Assembly (NCBI GenBank): GCA_900540625.1
Contig: UQGP01000004.1
Coordinates: 44,520 to 108,519 of the forward strand
Direction: 5' to 3'
Source of the DNA: an uncultured Porphyromonadaceae bacterium
Lineage (GTDB): Bacteria; Bacteroidota; Bacteroidia; Bacteroidales; Muribaculaceae
Length of the DNA stretch: 64,000 nt
Position numbers and translations under genes: made by a program. The first letter of the stretch is position 1; every line of letters starts with the position of its first letter. Shown here in pieces: positions 32,379 to 41,350 of the stretch. The notes under the pieces were generated by a model. That model was not told the origin of the DNA and did not search any database. It was given only the letters and a program-made list of their open reading frames with translations.

Positions 32379-34475
32379 TCAGGATATGCGGCTCCAGTCG
32401 GCAGTGCGGTCGAGGACCGAACGCAATTCCTCGGCAAAGGCGGCATTTGCCGGGTCTGATAGGGCGGGGTCGGCGGCCAGCAATTTCTCGGCGGCATTGC
32501 GGGCCATTTGTATGATTTGGCCATCGGTGGCGAGGTTGGCAATATGCAGGTCGAAGGGTATACCGCTTTGCATTGTGCCTTCGATGTCGCCGGGTCCGCG
32601 CATACGCATGTCTGCCTCGGCGATTACAAAGCCGTCGGTGGTTTGGGTCATCAGTTCGAGACGTTGTCGGCTGTCGCGGCTCAGTTTGGCCGGCGCCATA
32701 AGCACGCAGTAGCTTTGGTCGGCACCGCGGCCTACGCGTCCGCGCAGTTGGTGCAACTGGCTCAGGCCGAAACGCTCGGCGTTTTCGATAATCATTGTGG
32801 AGGCGTTGGGCACGTTGACGCCCACTTCGATGACGGTTGTGGCGACCATTATGCGAGCCTCGCCCTCGACGAATATCCGCATTTGGTAGTCTTTTTCGTC
32901 CGGTTTTAATTGTCCGTGAACCAGAGCAACCTTGTATTGCGGGAATGTCTCGCGGATGATGTCGTAGCCTTCTTCGACGCTGCGCAGTTCCAGCTTGGGG
33001 TTGTCGTGTATAAGGGGGTGTACAATGTATGCTTGGCGGCCTTGGCGTAGTTGTGCAGCCAGGGCTTTCATAACTTGCAGACGTTGGTTGTCATAGCGTA
33101 GCACTGTTGTCACCGGCTTGCGTCCGGGTGGCAATTCGTCTATGACGGATACATCGAGGTCGCCGTAGACGGTCATGGCCAATGTGCGCGGTATAGGCGT
33201 GGCTGTCATTACCAAAATATGCGGCGGCACATTGTTCTTGGACCACATACGCGCACGCTGGGCTACGCCGAAGCGGTGTTGTTCATCGATGACGGCAAGG
33301 CCGAGGTTGTGGAATTGTACAGTGTCTTCGAGTACGGCGTGTGTGCCTACAAGGATGTGTATGCTGCCGTCCAGCAGTCCCGCATGTATTTTGCGTCGTT
33401 GTGCTGCCGGTGTCGATCCGGTCAGCAGTTTGATGTTGACGCCTATTTGCGCGGCCATGGACGTCAGTGTCTCGTAATGCTGCCCGGCCAGAATTTCGGT
33501 GGGGGCCATCAGACATGCTTGGTATCCGTTGTCGAGGGCCAGCAGCATGGTCATAAGAGCAACGAGTGTCTTGCCGCTGCCCACATCGCCCTGCACCAGA
33601 CGGTTCATTTGATGGCCGGTGCGCATATCGGCGTGTACTTCGCGTACGACGCGTTTTTGCGCTTCGGTGAGGCTGAAGGGTAGGCAACTGCCGTAGAAGG
33701 TGTTGAAGTAACGGCCTACGCGCGGCATCAGGTGTCCTATGGATTGGCGACGATGGTGGAGGTTGCGCCGCACCATATCGGCCTGAATGTACATCAGTTC
33801 CTCAAACTTGAGACGCTCGCGGGCGTGCTGCAGTGTGTCGCTGTCCGTGGGGTTGTGTATCGCGCGTAGCGCTCGGTCTAAGGACATCAGTCGGCAATCG
33901 TCGACCACGGAGGCCGGCAATGTCTCCGGTATGGGCGGCGTGGTCGATAGCAGCGCCGTAATCCATTGGTGGAATTGGCGCGACCCGATATTGCGCTGGC
34001 GCAGTTTCTCGGTCAGCGGATATATGGCGCGTAGTCCCTCGGTGAGTGCCGATGAATTTGCGGCATCCACTTCGGGATGCGCCATGTTCCACATGTGTGT
34101 GCGGCCGTAGACCGTGGGCTTGCCGAAGATGACGTACTCGGTGCCGATGCGGTACATCTCGCGGATGTTGCGTATGCCGCGAAACCATACAACCTCGATG
34201 GTGCCGGTGCCGTCGGTGAATATTGCCGATAGGCGCATCTTGGCTCCTTCGCCGACGGTGTTCATGGATATAAAGCGTCCGCGCAATTGCACTGCGGGCA
34301 TCTCGCCCGTGAGGTCGGCGATGCGGTAGGTCTTGCTGCGGTCGACGTAGCCGGATGGGAAGTGGCGCAACAAATCGTAGGCTGTGCGTATGCCCAGCTC
34401 GGCCGTCAGCAACTCGGCACGCTTGGGACCAATGCCTTTGACGTATTGTATCTCGATGCGACGCAGTGGGTTCAT
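32379..34475 (-). CDS. recG: ATP-dependent DNA helicase RecG
   Basis: 698 residues, normal RecG length. The wedge/OB domain lies in about residues 1-230. Helicase motifs include Walker A GDVGSGKTLVALM, the DEQH box VIDEQHRFGVAQR, TATPIPRTLAMT, and RGRVGRGADQSYC of motif VI. RecG reverses stalled forks and drives branch migration of recombination intermediates. The ATG overlaps the ispD stop (ATGA), so translation is coupled to ispD. Third gene of the glyA-ispD-recG operon. Confidence 0.97.
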   Translation of the reverse strand: MNPLRRIEIQYVKGIGPKRAELLTAELGIRTAYDLLRHFPSGYVDRSKTYRIADLTGEMPAVQLRGRFISMNTVGEGAKMRLSAIFTDGTGTIEVVWFRGIRNIREMYRIGTEYVIFGKPTVYGRTHMWNMAHPEVDAANSSALTEGLRAIYPLTEKLRQRNIGSRQFHQWITALLSTTPPIPETLPASVVDDCRLMSLDRALRAIHNPTDSDTLQHARERLKFEELMYIQADMVRRNLHHRRQSIGHLMPRVGRYFNTFYGSCLPFSLTEAQKRVVREVHADMRTGHQMNRLVQGDVGSGKTLVALMTMLLALDNGYQACLMAPTEILAGQHYETLTSMAAQIGVNIKLLTGSTPAAQRRKIHAGLLDGSIHILVGTHAVLEDTVQFHNLGLAVIDEQHRFGVAQRARMWSKNNVPPHILVMTATPIPRTLAMTVYGDLDVSVIDELPPGRKPVTTVLRYDNQRLQVMKALAAQLRQGRQAYIVHPLIHDNPKLELRSVEEGYDIIRETFPQYKVALVHGQLKPDEKDYQMRIFVEGEARIMVATTVIEVGVNVPNASTMIIENAERFGLSQLHQLRGRVGRGADQSYCVLMAPAKLSRDSRQRLELMTQTTDGFVIAEADMRMRGPGDIEGTMQSGIPFDLHIANLATDGQIIQMARNAAEKLLAADPALSDPANAAFAEELRSVLDRTADWSRIS

Positions 34476-35170
34476 CGGCGTCCGGATAAAATCTCGGCGG
34501 CACGTTCGATATCACCGCTGTAAGTGATTTTGATATTTTCGGGGCTGCCCGGCACAAGCGTCACCGGTGTGTCAAAGGCGGCTTCGAAAACGCTTGCATC
34601 GTCTGTGAATGTCGGCGAGTAGGGCGCTGCGTATGCTCGGCGCAGCATCTCCAGGTCAAATCCCTGCGGAGTTTGTACGGCGTAATAACGACTGCGGTCG
34701 ACGGCATGGCTTGTGCCGTCGTCGTCGAGGCATCGCAGCGAGTCGGTGACAGCAACCGCTGGCACGGCTGCAAGGCGCTCGGCCGCCGCCTCGGCAACGG
34801 CATGTACCACTTCGGGCGGTACCACGGGGCGCGCTCCGTCATGCACCAGTACGATGTCGCCGGGCGTTGTCGGAGGTAGACTTGCCAGCCCGTTGTACAC
34901 CGATTGCCAGCGCGAAGCACCGCCGCATACAATCTTCAGTGATGCATACAGCGGTGATGACTTGCTCAGCTTTTGCCAAAGTCCGAGGCAGTCCTCGGCG
35001 ATGACGATACGTAGATTTTCGGGCCGACATATCGCCAGCATGGCATCTATGGAATACATCAATACCGGACGCCCGTCCCGGCCCATAGGCAGGTACTGTT
35101 TGGGCAAAGAGCCGCCGTAGCGGCTGCCGGAGCCTCCGGCAACGATGATTCCATAGGTGATGCCTTGCAT
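34472..35170 (-). CDS. ispD: 2-C-methyl-D-erythritol 4-phosphate cytidylyltransferase
   Basis: 232 residues from ATG 35170 (MQGITYGIIVAGGSGSRYG). The nucleotide-binding loop AGGSGSRYGGSLPKQY, VLVHDGARPVV and TPQGFDLEML are IspD signatures. It makes CDP-methylerythritol in the MEP pathway to isoprenoid precursors. The frame is open further upstream to 35278 but this would overlap the glyA end and adds unrelated residues. It lies between glyA and recG on the same strand. Confidence 0.94.
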   Translation of the reverse strand: MQGITYGIIVAGGSGSRYGGSLPKQYLPMGRDGRPVLMYSIDAMLAICRPENLRIVIAEDCLGLWQKLSKSSPLYASLKIVCGGASRWQSVYNGLASLPPTTPGDIVLVHDGARPVVPPEVVHAVAEAAAERLAAVPAVAVTDSLRCLDDDGTSHAVDRSRYYAVQTPQGFDLEMLRRAYAAPYSPTFTDDASVFEAAFDTPVTLVPGSPENIKITYSGDIERAAEILSGRR

Positions 35171-35267
35171 TGGTTGTTTAGTGAAATTGCGGTCTGTTAG
35201 GTTTATGTATCGACTATCGAGGCGTATTCTCGGCAGATAAAGACGGTGGAATAATGACGGCCGAGTC

Positions 35268-36548
35268 TTACCAAGCAAATATGGGCCGGTCGGACATCAT
35301 AGCGTTGACCTCGGCACGGACGGCGGCGATGACGGCGGGGTCTTCGGGCGCACGCAGTACGCGGTCTATCATTTCGGCCACGGGACCCATTAGGTCCTCG
35401 TGTATGCCGCGTGTGGTGATGGCCGGGGTGCCAAGGCGTATGCCGGAGGCCTGGAAGGGCGAGCGGCTGTCAAAGGGTACCATGTTCTTATTGGCGGTGA
35501 TGTCGGCCTCTACGAGTGCACGCTCGGCCACCTTACCCGTCAGCTCGGGGAATTTGCTGCGCAGATCCACCAGGATGCAGTGGTTGTCCGTGCCGCCGCT
35601 GACGATGTTGTATCCCATGTCTATCAGAGCCTTGGCCAGGGCTGCCGCATTGGTGCGTACCTGCTTCTGATAGTCGGTGAAAGACGGTTGTAAAGCCTCG
35701 CCGAAGGCTACGGCTTTGGCGGCGATGACATGTTCCAACGGGCCGCCTTGCACGCCGGGGAATACGGCGGAGTCCAGCAGTTGGCTCATCATCTTGGTGA
35801 CGCCCTTGGGGGTCTTTTTGCCCCAGGGATTTTCGAAGTCTTTGCCCATGAGTATGATACCGCCGCGCGGTCCGCGCAGTGTCTTATGGGTGGTGGATGT
35901 GACGATATGCGCATATTTTACGGGATTGTCCAGCAGCCCGGCAGCTATCAGTCCGGCGGGGTGGGCCATATCCACCATAAATATCGCGCCTATTTCATCA
36001 GCCAAGCGGCGCATACGAGCATAGTCCCATTCGCGGCTGTAGGCACTGGCACCGCCGATAATCAGGCGCGGACGCTCGCGGCGTGCCACTTCTTCCATTT
36101 GTTCGTAGTCCACCAGCCCGGTTTCGGCGCTGACGTTGTACTCGAGCGCATGGAATATCAGACCGGAGAAATTGACTGGGCTGCCGTGCGACAGGTGGCC
36201 GCCGTGTGACAGGTTGAGTCCCAGGAATTTGTCGCCGGGATTGAGCACGGCCATGAATACGGCCATATTGGCTTGTGCACCGCTGTGCGGCTGCACGTTG
36301 GCGTACTCGGCGCCGAAAAGCCTTTTGACACGCTCTATGGCCAAGGTTTCCGAGCGGTCTACCTCCTGACAGCCGCCGTAGTAGCGGTGGCCGGGATAGC
36401 CCTCGGCGTATTTGTTGGTGAGGCACGACCCCATGGCGCGCAGCACCTGCTCGCTTACGAAGTTCTCGCTGGCAATCAACTCTATGCCCTTGCGCTGGCG
36501 GCGGTCTTCAGCGGCGATAATCTCAAAAATCTCTTTGTCTTGTTCCAT
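35268..36548 (-). CDS. glyA: Serine hydroxymethyltransferase
   Basis: 426 residues from ATG 36548 (MEQDKEIFEIIAAEDRRQ). It shows IELIASENFVS, the PLP-lysine segment TSTTHKTLRGPRGG and SGGTDNHCILVDL, all standard for GlyA. It converts serine to glycine and loads one-carbon units onto tetrahydrofolate. An open extension to 36707 encodes no recognisable sequence and ends near the promoter at 36705. It heads the glyA-ispD-recG operon. Confidence 0.97.
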   Translation of the reverse strand: MEQDKEIFEIIAAEDRRQRKGIELIASENFVSEQVLRAMGSCLTNKYAEGYPGHRYYGGCQEVDRSETLAIERVKRLFGAEYANVQPHSGAQANMAVFMAVLNPGDKFLGLNLSHGGHLSHGSPVNFSGLIFHALEYNVSAETGLVDYEQMEEVARRERPRLIIGGASAYSREWDYARMRRLADEIGAIFMVDMAHPAGLIAAGLLDNPVKYAHIVTSTTHKTLRGPRGGIILMGKDFENPWGKKTPKGVTKMMSQLLDSAVFPGVQGGPLEHVIAAKAVAFGEALQPSFTDYQKQVRTNAAALAKALIDMGYNIVSGGTDNHCILVDLRSKFPELTGKVAERALVEADITANKNMVPFDSRSPFQASGIRLGTPAITTRGIHEDLMGPVAEMIDRVLRAPEDPAVIAAVRAEVNAMMSDRPIFAW

Positions 36549-36704
36549 AATCTCGGTTTTATTTCGGGGATAATATGATAGATATAGTCTTGTCTTGCAT
36601 ATTCGTCTGCGGCGGCGGTCTACTGAGTGCGATCCTTGCCTTACAGCCTCGCCTGTGACGTCTGCGGCCATCGGCAGTGCCTGCGCCGCCGGACTTCCGT
36701 GCCA

Positions 36705-36735
36705 CAAAGTTAATAATTAATCCTAAATGCCGCAA
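36705..36735 (-). promoter_or_regulatory. Promoter of the glyA-ispD-recG operon
   Basis: The minus strand has TTG (36733-36735), 20 nt, TAACTTTG (36705-36712): a full consensus match. The leader would be about 150 nt. The 713-bp gap it sits in (36549-37261) also holds the palindrome at 36853 and a possible ndk promoter; nothing else was seen. Confidence 0.7.
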
Positions 36736-36852
36736 AGCCCCTCTGCCGTCTTACATACAAAACCTTCAAAAGTTCACCACACACAAGCCGCGACAAGAAT
36801 TTTTTCTAACGGCGGCATTGTGGTGCGTAAACGATTTTTTTATGAGAACTGT

Positions 36853-36937
36853 GGAAATAATGGGAACAATAGGAATATGGGAACAATAGGAGTAATGCAT
36901 TGTTTCCATAATTCTTGTTATTCCCATTATTCCCATC
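36853..36937. repeat. Imperfect palindrome of about 85 bp between glyA and ndk
   Basis: The left half (ggaaataatgggaacaat..., with an internal repeat of atgggaacaatagga) is an imperfect reverse complement of the right half (...cttgttattcccattattccc). The centre is atgcat at 36896-36901. It lies between divergent genes, so it is not simply a terminator. Confidence 0.5.
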
Positions 36938-37164
36938 CAATAGCCGGTGGCCGCCTCCGAGGAAGATTACAAAAATTCACATTCGCGAACATAGATTTTG
37001 ATGGGAAAAGGGAGGCGAAAGCGGCATCGGACAAAAATATGTTGTAAAACATGTTTTTGTACAACGGCTTGATACATAAAAAGCTGCAAGGGGTATTCGG
37101 GCGCTGAAAAAGGCTGTTTCGGAAAAAATCGCGGATAAAAAGCCGCTGTTTCGCGAAAAATGTT

Positions 37165-37172
37165 TACCTTTG
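37165..37172 (+). promoter_or_regulatory. Possible ndk promoter, -7 element
   Basis: TACCTTTG fits TAnnTTTG and lies 90 bp before the ndk start. No convincing -33 box. Confidence 0.4.
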
Positions 37173-37261
37173 GGATGTCACGATGAAAATCGTTAACACC
37201 CTCTAACAACTGACCACCTAAAAAACCACATCTGCAACAACAGACACCACAAAATCCACGT

Positions 37262-37726
37262 ATGGAAAAGACTCTCATCATCCTAAAGCCGTCGGCAATA
37301 CAGCGCGGACTCAGCGGCCAAATTCTCGACCGTTTTCTTCGTAAAGGACTTGTAATTGCCGGCATAAAGATGATGCAATTGGATGCGGCGATACTGCGCG
37401 AGCACTATGCACACCTTGTCGATCGCCCGTTTTTCCCGACGTTGGTACACTCGATGATGGCTACGCCCGTCATTGTTATGTGCCTTGCAGGCAAGGATGT
37501 GGTATCGTGTGTGCGTGCCATGACCGGTGCCACCAATTGTCGCGCTGCCGCTCCCGGCACCATACGCGGCGATATGGGTATGTCCGGCCAGGAAAATATC
37601 ATCCACGCCAGCGACACTCCGGAGAATGCCGTCATTGAAATCAAGCGGTTCTTCCGCGATGGCGAAATCTTCGAGTACTCTCCCGCCGTACTCGGCAGCG
37701 TTTATGCCGCCGACGAGATGGCATGA
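37262..37726 (+). CDS. ndk: Nucleoside diphosphate kinase
   Basis: 154 residues, normal for Bacteroidetes. It begins EKTLIILKPSAIQRGL, and the phosphorylated histidine is H115 in ENIIHASDTPENA; RAMTGATNC and APGTIRGD are also family motifs. It transfers phosphate from NTPs to NDPs through the phosphohistidine. The plus-strand peptidase gene follows after a 265-bp gap in which I see no certain gene. Confidence 0.96.
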   Translation: MEKTLIILKPSAIQRGLSGQILDRFLRKGLVIAGIKMMQLDAAILREHYAHLVDRPFFPTLVHSMMATPVIVMCLAGKDVVSCVRAMTGATNCRAAAPGTIRGDMGMSGQENIIHASDTPENAVIEIKRFFRDGEIFEYSPAVLGSVYAADEMA

Positions 37727-37991
37727 GGTGATTGGCTATTACGCAGGGGGCGTTAGAGGCCCTCACGGCAGGCGCATTGACAGCCGCGCCGTTCTCTCTC
37801 GCGTTGACCGCAGCGGCGGTTGCGCCACTTTTCTTCCGGCGTCAAGGCCTACGGTCTGCTGAGGCAGCCGTCCCCAAGCCCGGGCGTCCATCACATCATC
37901 TAACCACACATACTTGCATCCGTCCGCGGACGTCTCTCCTTGTCAGCGCACCGACCGACGCTCAGCAGCCACGGCGGATATATACAGACCA

Positions 37992-38978
37992 ATGAACAGC
38001 ATAGCACGCATTATGACGATTGTCGCCCTTGCCCTCGGTACAGCCGCGGTGGCTTCGGCGCAGACATACCGGCTGCCGGGTCAGCATACCAAGCAGACTT
38101 CCGACCTGCTGGCCAATCAGGCTTCGGCCACTCACTCCATCTCGATAGATCCCACCATTGATTACCTCAACTTCAGTACTGAGGACGAGCCCGAGGGCGA
38201 TATCTACGAAGAAGGCTGGAACTCGAACCGCGTCAACTGCTATGCCAATGTGCACGTACCACAGACGGCTGTCATCGATGTCTCCAATTACTGTATGCCC
38301 CACAACGGCCCCATTACTTCGCCTTACGGCTACCGTCGCCGCTTCCGCCGTATGCACAAGGGTATAGACATCGGTATACATATGCGCGATACCATATATG
38401 CAGCCTTTGACGGACGTGTACGCATCACCAACTTCGAACGTCGCGGATACGGCTATTATATCGTGATACGTCATACCAATGACTTGGAAACCGTCTACGG
38501 CCACTTGTCATGTTTCCTTGTCAAGCCCGAGCAGTACGTACACGCAGGCGACCCCATAGCCTTGGGCGGCAACACCGGTCGTTCCACCGGTCCGCACTTG
38601 CATTTCGAGACCCGATATATGGGTTACGCAATTAATCCGGCAGGTATCTTTGACTTTGCCAACCAAACCACGCATACGGATACGTACGTGTTCAATAAGA
38701 ATACGTATCAGAATGCACGCAACTTCTCGCCCGCAGCCAATGCCGAGTATGCCCGTACATACAACGCTATGCGTAGCGCCAACCGCGACCAGGCTTCGAC
38801 CACGGCACGCGCCAAACGTTCGTCCGGAACATCGGCACGTACGGTCACGGTCAAGAAAGGCGATTCTTTGGGCAAGATAGCCGCGCGTAACCATACCACC
38901 GTTGCACGCCTGTGCCGCGCCAACGGTATCAAGGCCTCGACCAAGATACGTCCGGGTCAGAAGCTGAAACTTAATTGA
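37992..38978 (+). CDS. Secreted M23 peptidase with C-terminal LysM domain
   Basis: 328 residues from ATG 37992, giving a signal peptide with cleavage near AVASAQ. The M23 (lysostaphin-type) domain has the zinc ligands H122 and D126 (MHKGIDIG) and H204 (GPHLHFE), with H171 and H202 as the other active-site histidines, so it should be an active endopeptidase against peptidoglycan cross-bridges rather than a degenerate EnvC-like activator. A C-terminal LysM repeat (about residues 283-328, KKGDSLGKIAARNHTT) binds the glycan strands. The linker is rich in Ser, Thr, Ala and Arg. Confidence 0.92.
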   Translation: MNSIARIMTIVALALGTAAVASAQTYRLPGQHTKQTSDLLANQASATHSISIDPTIDYLNFSTEDEPEGDIYEEGWNSNRVNCYANVHVPQTAVIDVSNYCMPHNGPITSPYGYRRRFRRMHKGIDIGIHMRDTIYAAFDGRVRITNFERRGYGYYIVIRHTNDLETVYGHLSCFLVKPEQYVHAGDPIALGGNTGRSTGPHLHFETRYMGYAINPAGIFDFANQTTHTDTYVFNKNTYQNARNFSPAANAEYARTYNAMRSANRDQASTTARAKRSSGTSARTVTVKKGDSLGKIAARNHTTVARLCRANGIKASTKIRPGQKLKLN

Positions 38979-39021
38979 TATAGGGTCGGAATACGGCCAT
39001 TTATAATGCCTTATTCGGTGC

Positions 39022-39041
39022 GGGCGCAATGTATTGCGCCC
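39022..39041. repeat. REP-like palindrome, copy 3
   Basis: gggcgcaat-gt-attgcgccc, identical in core and orientation to copy 2 at 32233, with flank cctac on the right. It too lies between convergent genes, followed by a terminator. Confidence 0.7.
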
Positions 39042-39085
39042 CTACAGGAGGCGTTCGTCCGCGCAACATTTAGGCTCTAAGGAAT

Positions 39086-39125
39086 AAAAAAGGCATCCCG
39101 CTATCATCGGCGGGATGCCTTTTTT
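39086..39125. terminator. Bidirectional terminator between the M23 gene and nagB
   Basis: aaaaaggcatcccg and cgggatgccttttt form a perfect 14-bp stem around a ten-base loop, with a T-run on both strands. Confidence 0.9.
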
Positions 39126-39162
39126 GTATGCTTAGCTTGAGCGCCTGAGACGCCGTGCTGTC

Positions 39163-39972
39163 TTAGAGCTGGGTAGCGGGATCGAGGTTGGCAGCTTCGA
39201 TGTCCTTGAAGTAGCGGTATGTGGCAACTTTGAGTTCGTCGCAGGCTTCCTCGTCGGCCACGATAATAGCCTTTTGGTGCATCTGCAGTGCCGAGATGGT
39301 CCACATTTGCGAGATACCGCCTTCGACGCCGTGTTTGAGGGCGCGTGCCTTATTGTGGCCGTTTACAATCAGCAGGACGCTGCGAGCAGCCATAACGGTG
39401 CCAACGCCTACGGTGAGAGCCGTCTTGGGTACGAGGTTGACATCGTTGTTGAAGAAGCGCGAGTTGGCGATGATGGTATCGTGTGTCAGCGTTTTCATGC
39501 GAGTGCGCGATGTCAGCGACGAACCCGGTTCATTGAAAGCGATATGTCCATCGGGACCTACGCCGCCCAAGAATAGGTCGATGCCGCCGTAGGAGGCAAT
39601 CTTTTCTTCGTAGCGACGACATTCGGCCACGGGGTCTTCGGCGTTGCCGTTGAGAATATTGACGTTCTCGGGGAGGATGTCAATCTGGTTGAAGAAGTTG
39701 GTCCACATAAAGGTGTGGTAGCTCTGCTCGTGGTCGCGGGGTATGCCGCAGTATTCGTCCATATTGAAGGTGACGACATTGCGGAACGATACCTTGCCTT
39801 CCTTGTTCAGGCGGATGAGAGCGCGGTACATACCTAAGGGGCTGCTACCTGTCGGGCATCCGAGTACAAAGGGATGTTCGGCTGTCGGTTTGGCCTCGTT
39901 GATGCGGGCGGCTACGTAGTTGGCTGCCCATTGGGATACGTTTTCGTAATTCTTTTCGATGATAAGTCTCAT
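39163..39972 (-). CDS. nagB: Glucosamine-6-phosphate deaminase
   Basis: 269 residues, close to E. coli NagB in length. It shows LGCPTGSSPLGMYRAL, the catalytic VTFNMDEYCGI and GVGPDGHIAFNEPGS. It converts glucosamine 6-phosphate to fructose 6-phosphate and ammonia, feeding amino sugars into glycolysis. No TAnnTTTG box is seen in the 84-bp gap to trpS upstream, so it may be transcribed with trpS. Confidence 0.96.
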   Translation of the reverse strand: MRLIIEKNYENVSQWAANYVAARINEAKPTAEHPFVLGCPTGSSPLGMYRALIRLNKEGKVSFRNVVTFNMDEYCGIPRDHEQSYHTFMWTNFFNQIDILPENVNILNGNAEDPVAECRRYEEKIASYGGIDLFLGGVGPDGHIAFNEPGSSLTSRTRMKTLTHDTIIANSRFFNNDVNLVPKTALTVGVGTVMAARSVLLIVNGHNKARALKHGVEGGISQMWTISALQMHQKAIIVADEEACDELKVATYRYFKDIEAANLDPATQL

Positions 39973-40056
39973 GGCTAAGTAGAGAATTATATGATTTGTG
40001 AGAAGTATTTTAATACGTGTCTTGTGGTCGGGCTTGGTCGAGTGGCTAAGCTATAG

Positions 40057-41142
40057 TCAGAAGCCTCGCAGACCCATAATTTGGCGCACTTCGGCCAAAG
40101 TCTTGGAAGCGCGTTCGCGTGCGCGTTCGGCACCGCGAGCCAATACCTGACGCAGGTAAGCCTCGTCGTTAAGGTATGTGTTGATGCGCTCGCGTATAGG
40201 CTCGGTGATACGCGTGAGGTCTTCGGCAAGTTCTTTTTTTAGGTCGCCGTAGCGTATCGAGCAGTCTGCGTATGCATCGCGATATTTCTGCACCACTTCG
40301 GGCGTCGAGGCAAGCTCGAGGAGCGAAATCAGGTTGGCTATCGGCTCACACATAGGTGAGTTCGGCTCTTTGGGGCCTTCGTCGGTGACGGCGCGCATAA
40401 CTTTCTTGCGCAGTGTCTTGGGGTCGTCGATGAGGTATATGCAGTTGCCCTCGCTCTTGCCCATCTTTCCGCTGCCGTCCAGTCCGGGAACTTTGACGGG
40501 TTTGCCGCCGAAATCGAAGTTTTGCGGTTCGATAAATTCCTCGACGCCGTAGAAGTTGTTAAAGCGGCGAGCGAAACGGCGTGTCAGTTCCAGGTGCTGT
40601 TCCTGATCCTTGCCCACAGGGACGTACTTGGCCTTTTGTATCAGGATGTCCACAGCCATAAGGGTGGGGTAGGTGAGCAGTCCGGCGCTGACGCGCTTGT
40701 TGCTGTCGCCGCCGAATAACTGGTGCTCGAAAGCCTCATCCTCCTCCTTGGTCATGGTCGAGGCGTCACTCCCGGGGGCTGCCAGTCCCAATGCTTTGCG
40801 AGCCTTGTCTTTGAAGGAAGTGGTTCGCATCAGTTCACCCACACCTACGTGCATATTTAGCAGCAGGTACATTTCCGGAATTTCGGGTATGTCGCTTTGG
40901 ACGAATATGGCGGCCTTGTCCGGGTCGATGCCGGCGGCCAGGTATTGTGCCAAAATGTTCTTGACGTTGGCGTGTAGCGCTTCCGGATCGGTATTGGTGG
41001 TCAGGGCGTGCAAATCTGCGATGAAGAAAAAGCAGTCAAAATCGTCCTGCATCTTGACAAATTTGCGCAGGGCTCCGAAGTAGTTGCCCAAGTGCAGATT
41101 GCCTGTTGGACGAATACCGCTAAGTACTATGTCTTTGCTCAT
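40057..41142 (-). CDS. trpS: Tryptophanyl-tRNA synthetase
   Basis: 361 residues. Class I synthetase signatures are visible: the HIGH-like PTGNLHLGNY near residue 12 and the KMSKS-like GKMGKSEGN near residue 230. LTYPTLMAVDILIQKA and VGKDQEQHLELTRR are specific to TrpS. It charges tRNA-Trp in the cytoplasm. A TAnnTTTG box lies about 50 bp upstream of the start. Confidence 0.97.
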   Translation of the reverse strand: MSKDIVLSGIRPTGNLHLGNYFGALRKFVKMQDDFDCFFFIADLHALTTNTDPEALHANVKNILAQYLAAGIDPDKAAIFVQSDIPEIPEMYLLLNMHVGVGELMRTTSFKDKARKALGLAAPGSDASTMTKEEDEAFEHQLFGGDSNKRVSAGLLTYPTLMAVDILIQKAKYVPVGKDQEQHLELTRRFARRFNNFYGVEEFIEPQNFDFGGKPVKVPGLDGSGKMGKSEGNCIYLIDDPKTLRKKVMRAVTDEGPKEPNSPMCEPIANLISLLELASTPEVVQKYRDAYADCSIRYGDLKKELAEDLTRITEPIRERINTYLNDEAYLRQVLARGAERARERASKTLAEVRQIMGLRGF

Positions 41143-41188
41143 ATATAATAATGTATTGCTAATTGTCTATGTACTCGTTTTTATCGTA

Positions 41189-41196
41189 CAAAGGTA
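41189..41196 (-). promoter_or_regulatory. trpS promoter, -7 element
   Basis: The minus strand reads TACCTTTG, 47 bp before the trpS start codon. No clear -33 TTG. Confidence 0.5.
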
Positions 41197-41281
41197 GCTA
41201 TAAAATGGGAAACTGCAGTCATATGAGGGCAAATATTTGGTGTCGGTCGGCACAAAGCAACGCTGATTGAAAAAAAATGTG

Positions 41282-41289
41282 TACATTTG
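41282..41289 (+). promoter_or_regulatory. Glucokinase promoter, -7 element
   Basis: TACATTTG fits TAnnTTTG, 62 bp before the ATG at 41351. It lies inside the upstream extension of the reading frame, which argues for the later start. Confidence 0.5.
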
Positions 41290-41350
41290 TAGGCTTACTT
41301 GTATACACAAGCTGACAATACATAAAAACATATATACACCAAACACATCC

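Noticed and set aside
37732..37995. Possible 87-residue ORF between ndk and the M23 gene
   Set aside because: The translation is low complexity at the start with no signal peptide or motif, and it overlaps the M23 start. I treat it as chance.
40030..40055. tRNA-like segment gcttggtcgagtggctaagc beside trpS
   Set aside because: Only a D-arm-like stretch is present; no acceptor, anticodon or T arm can be built around it.
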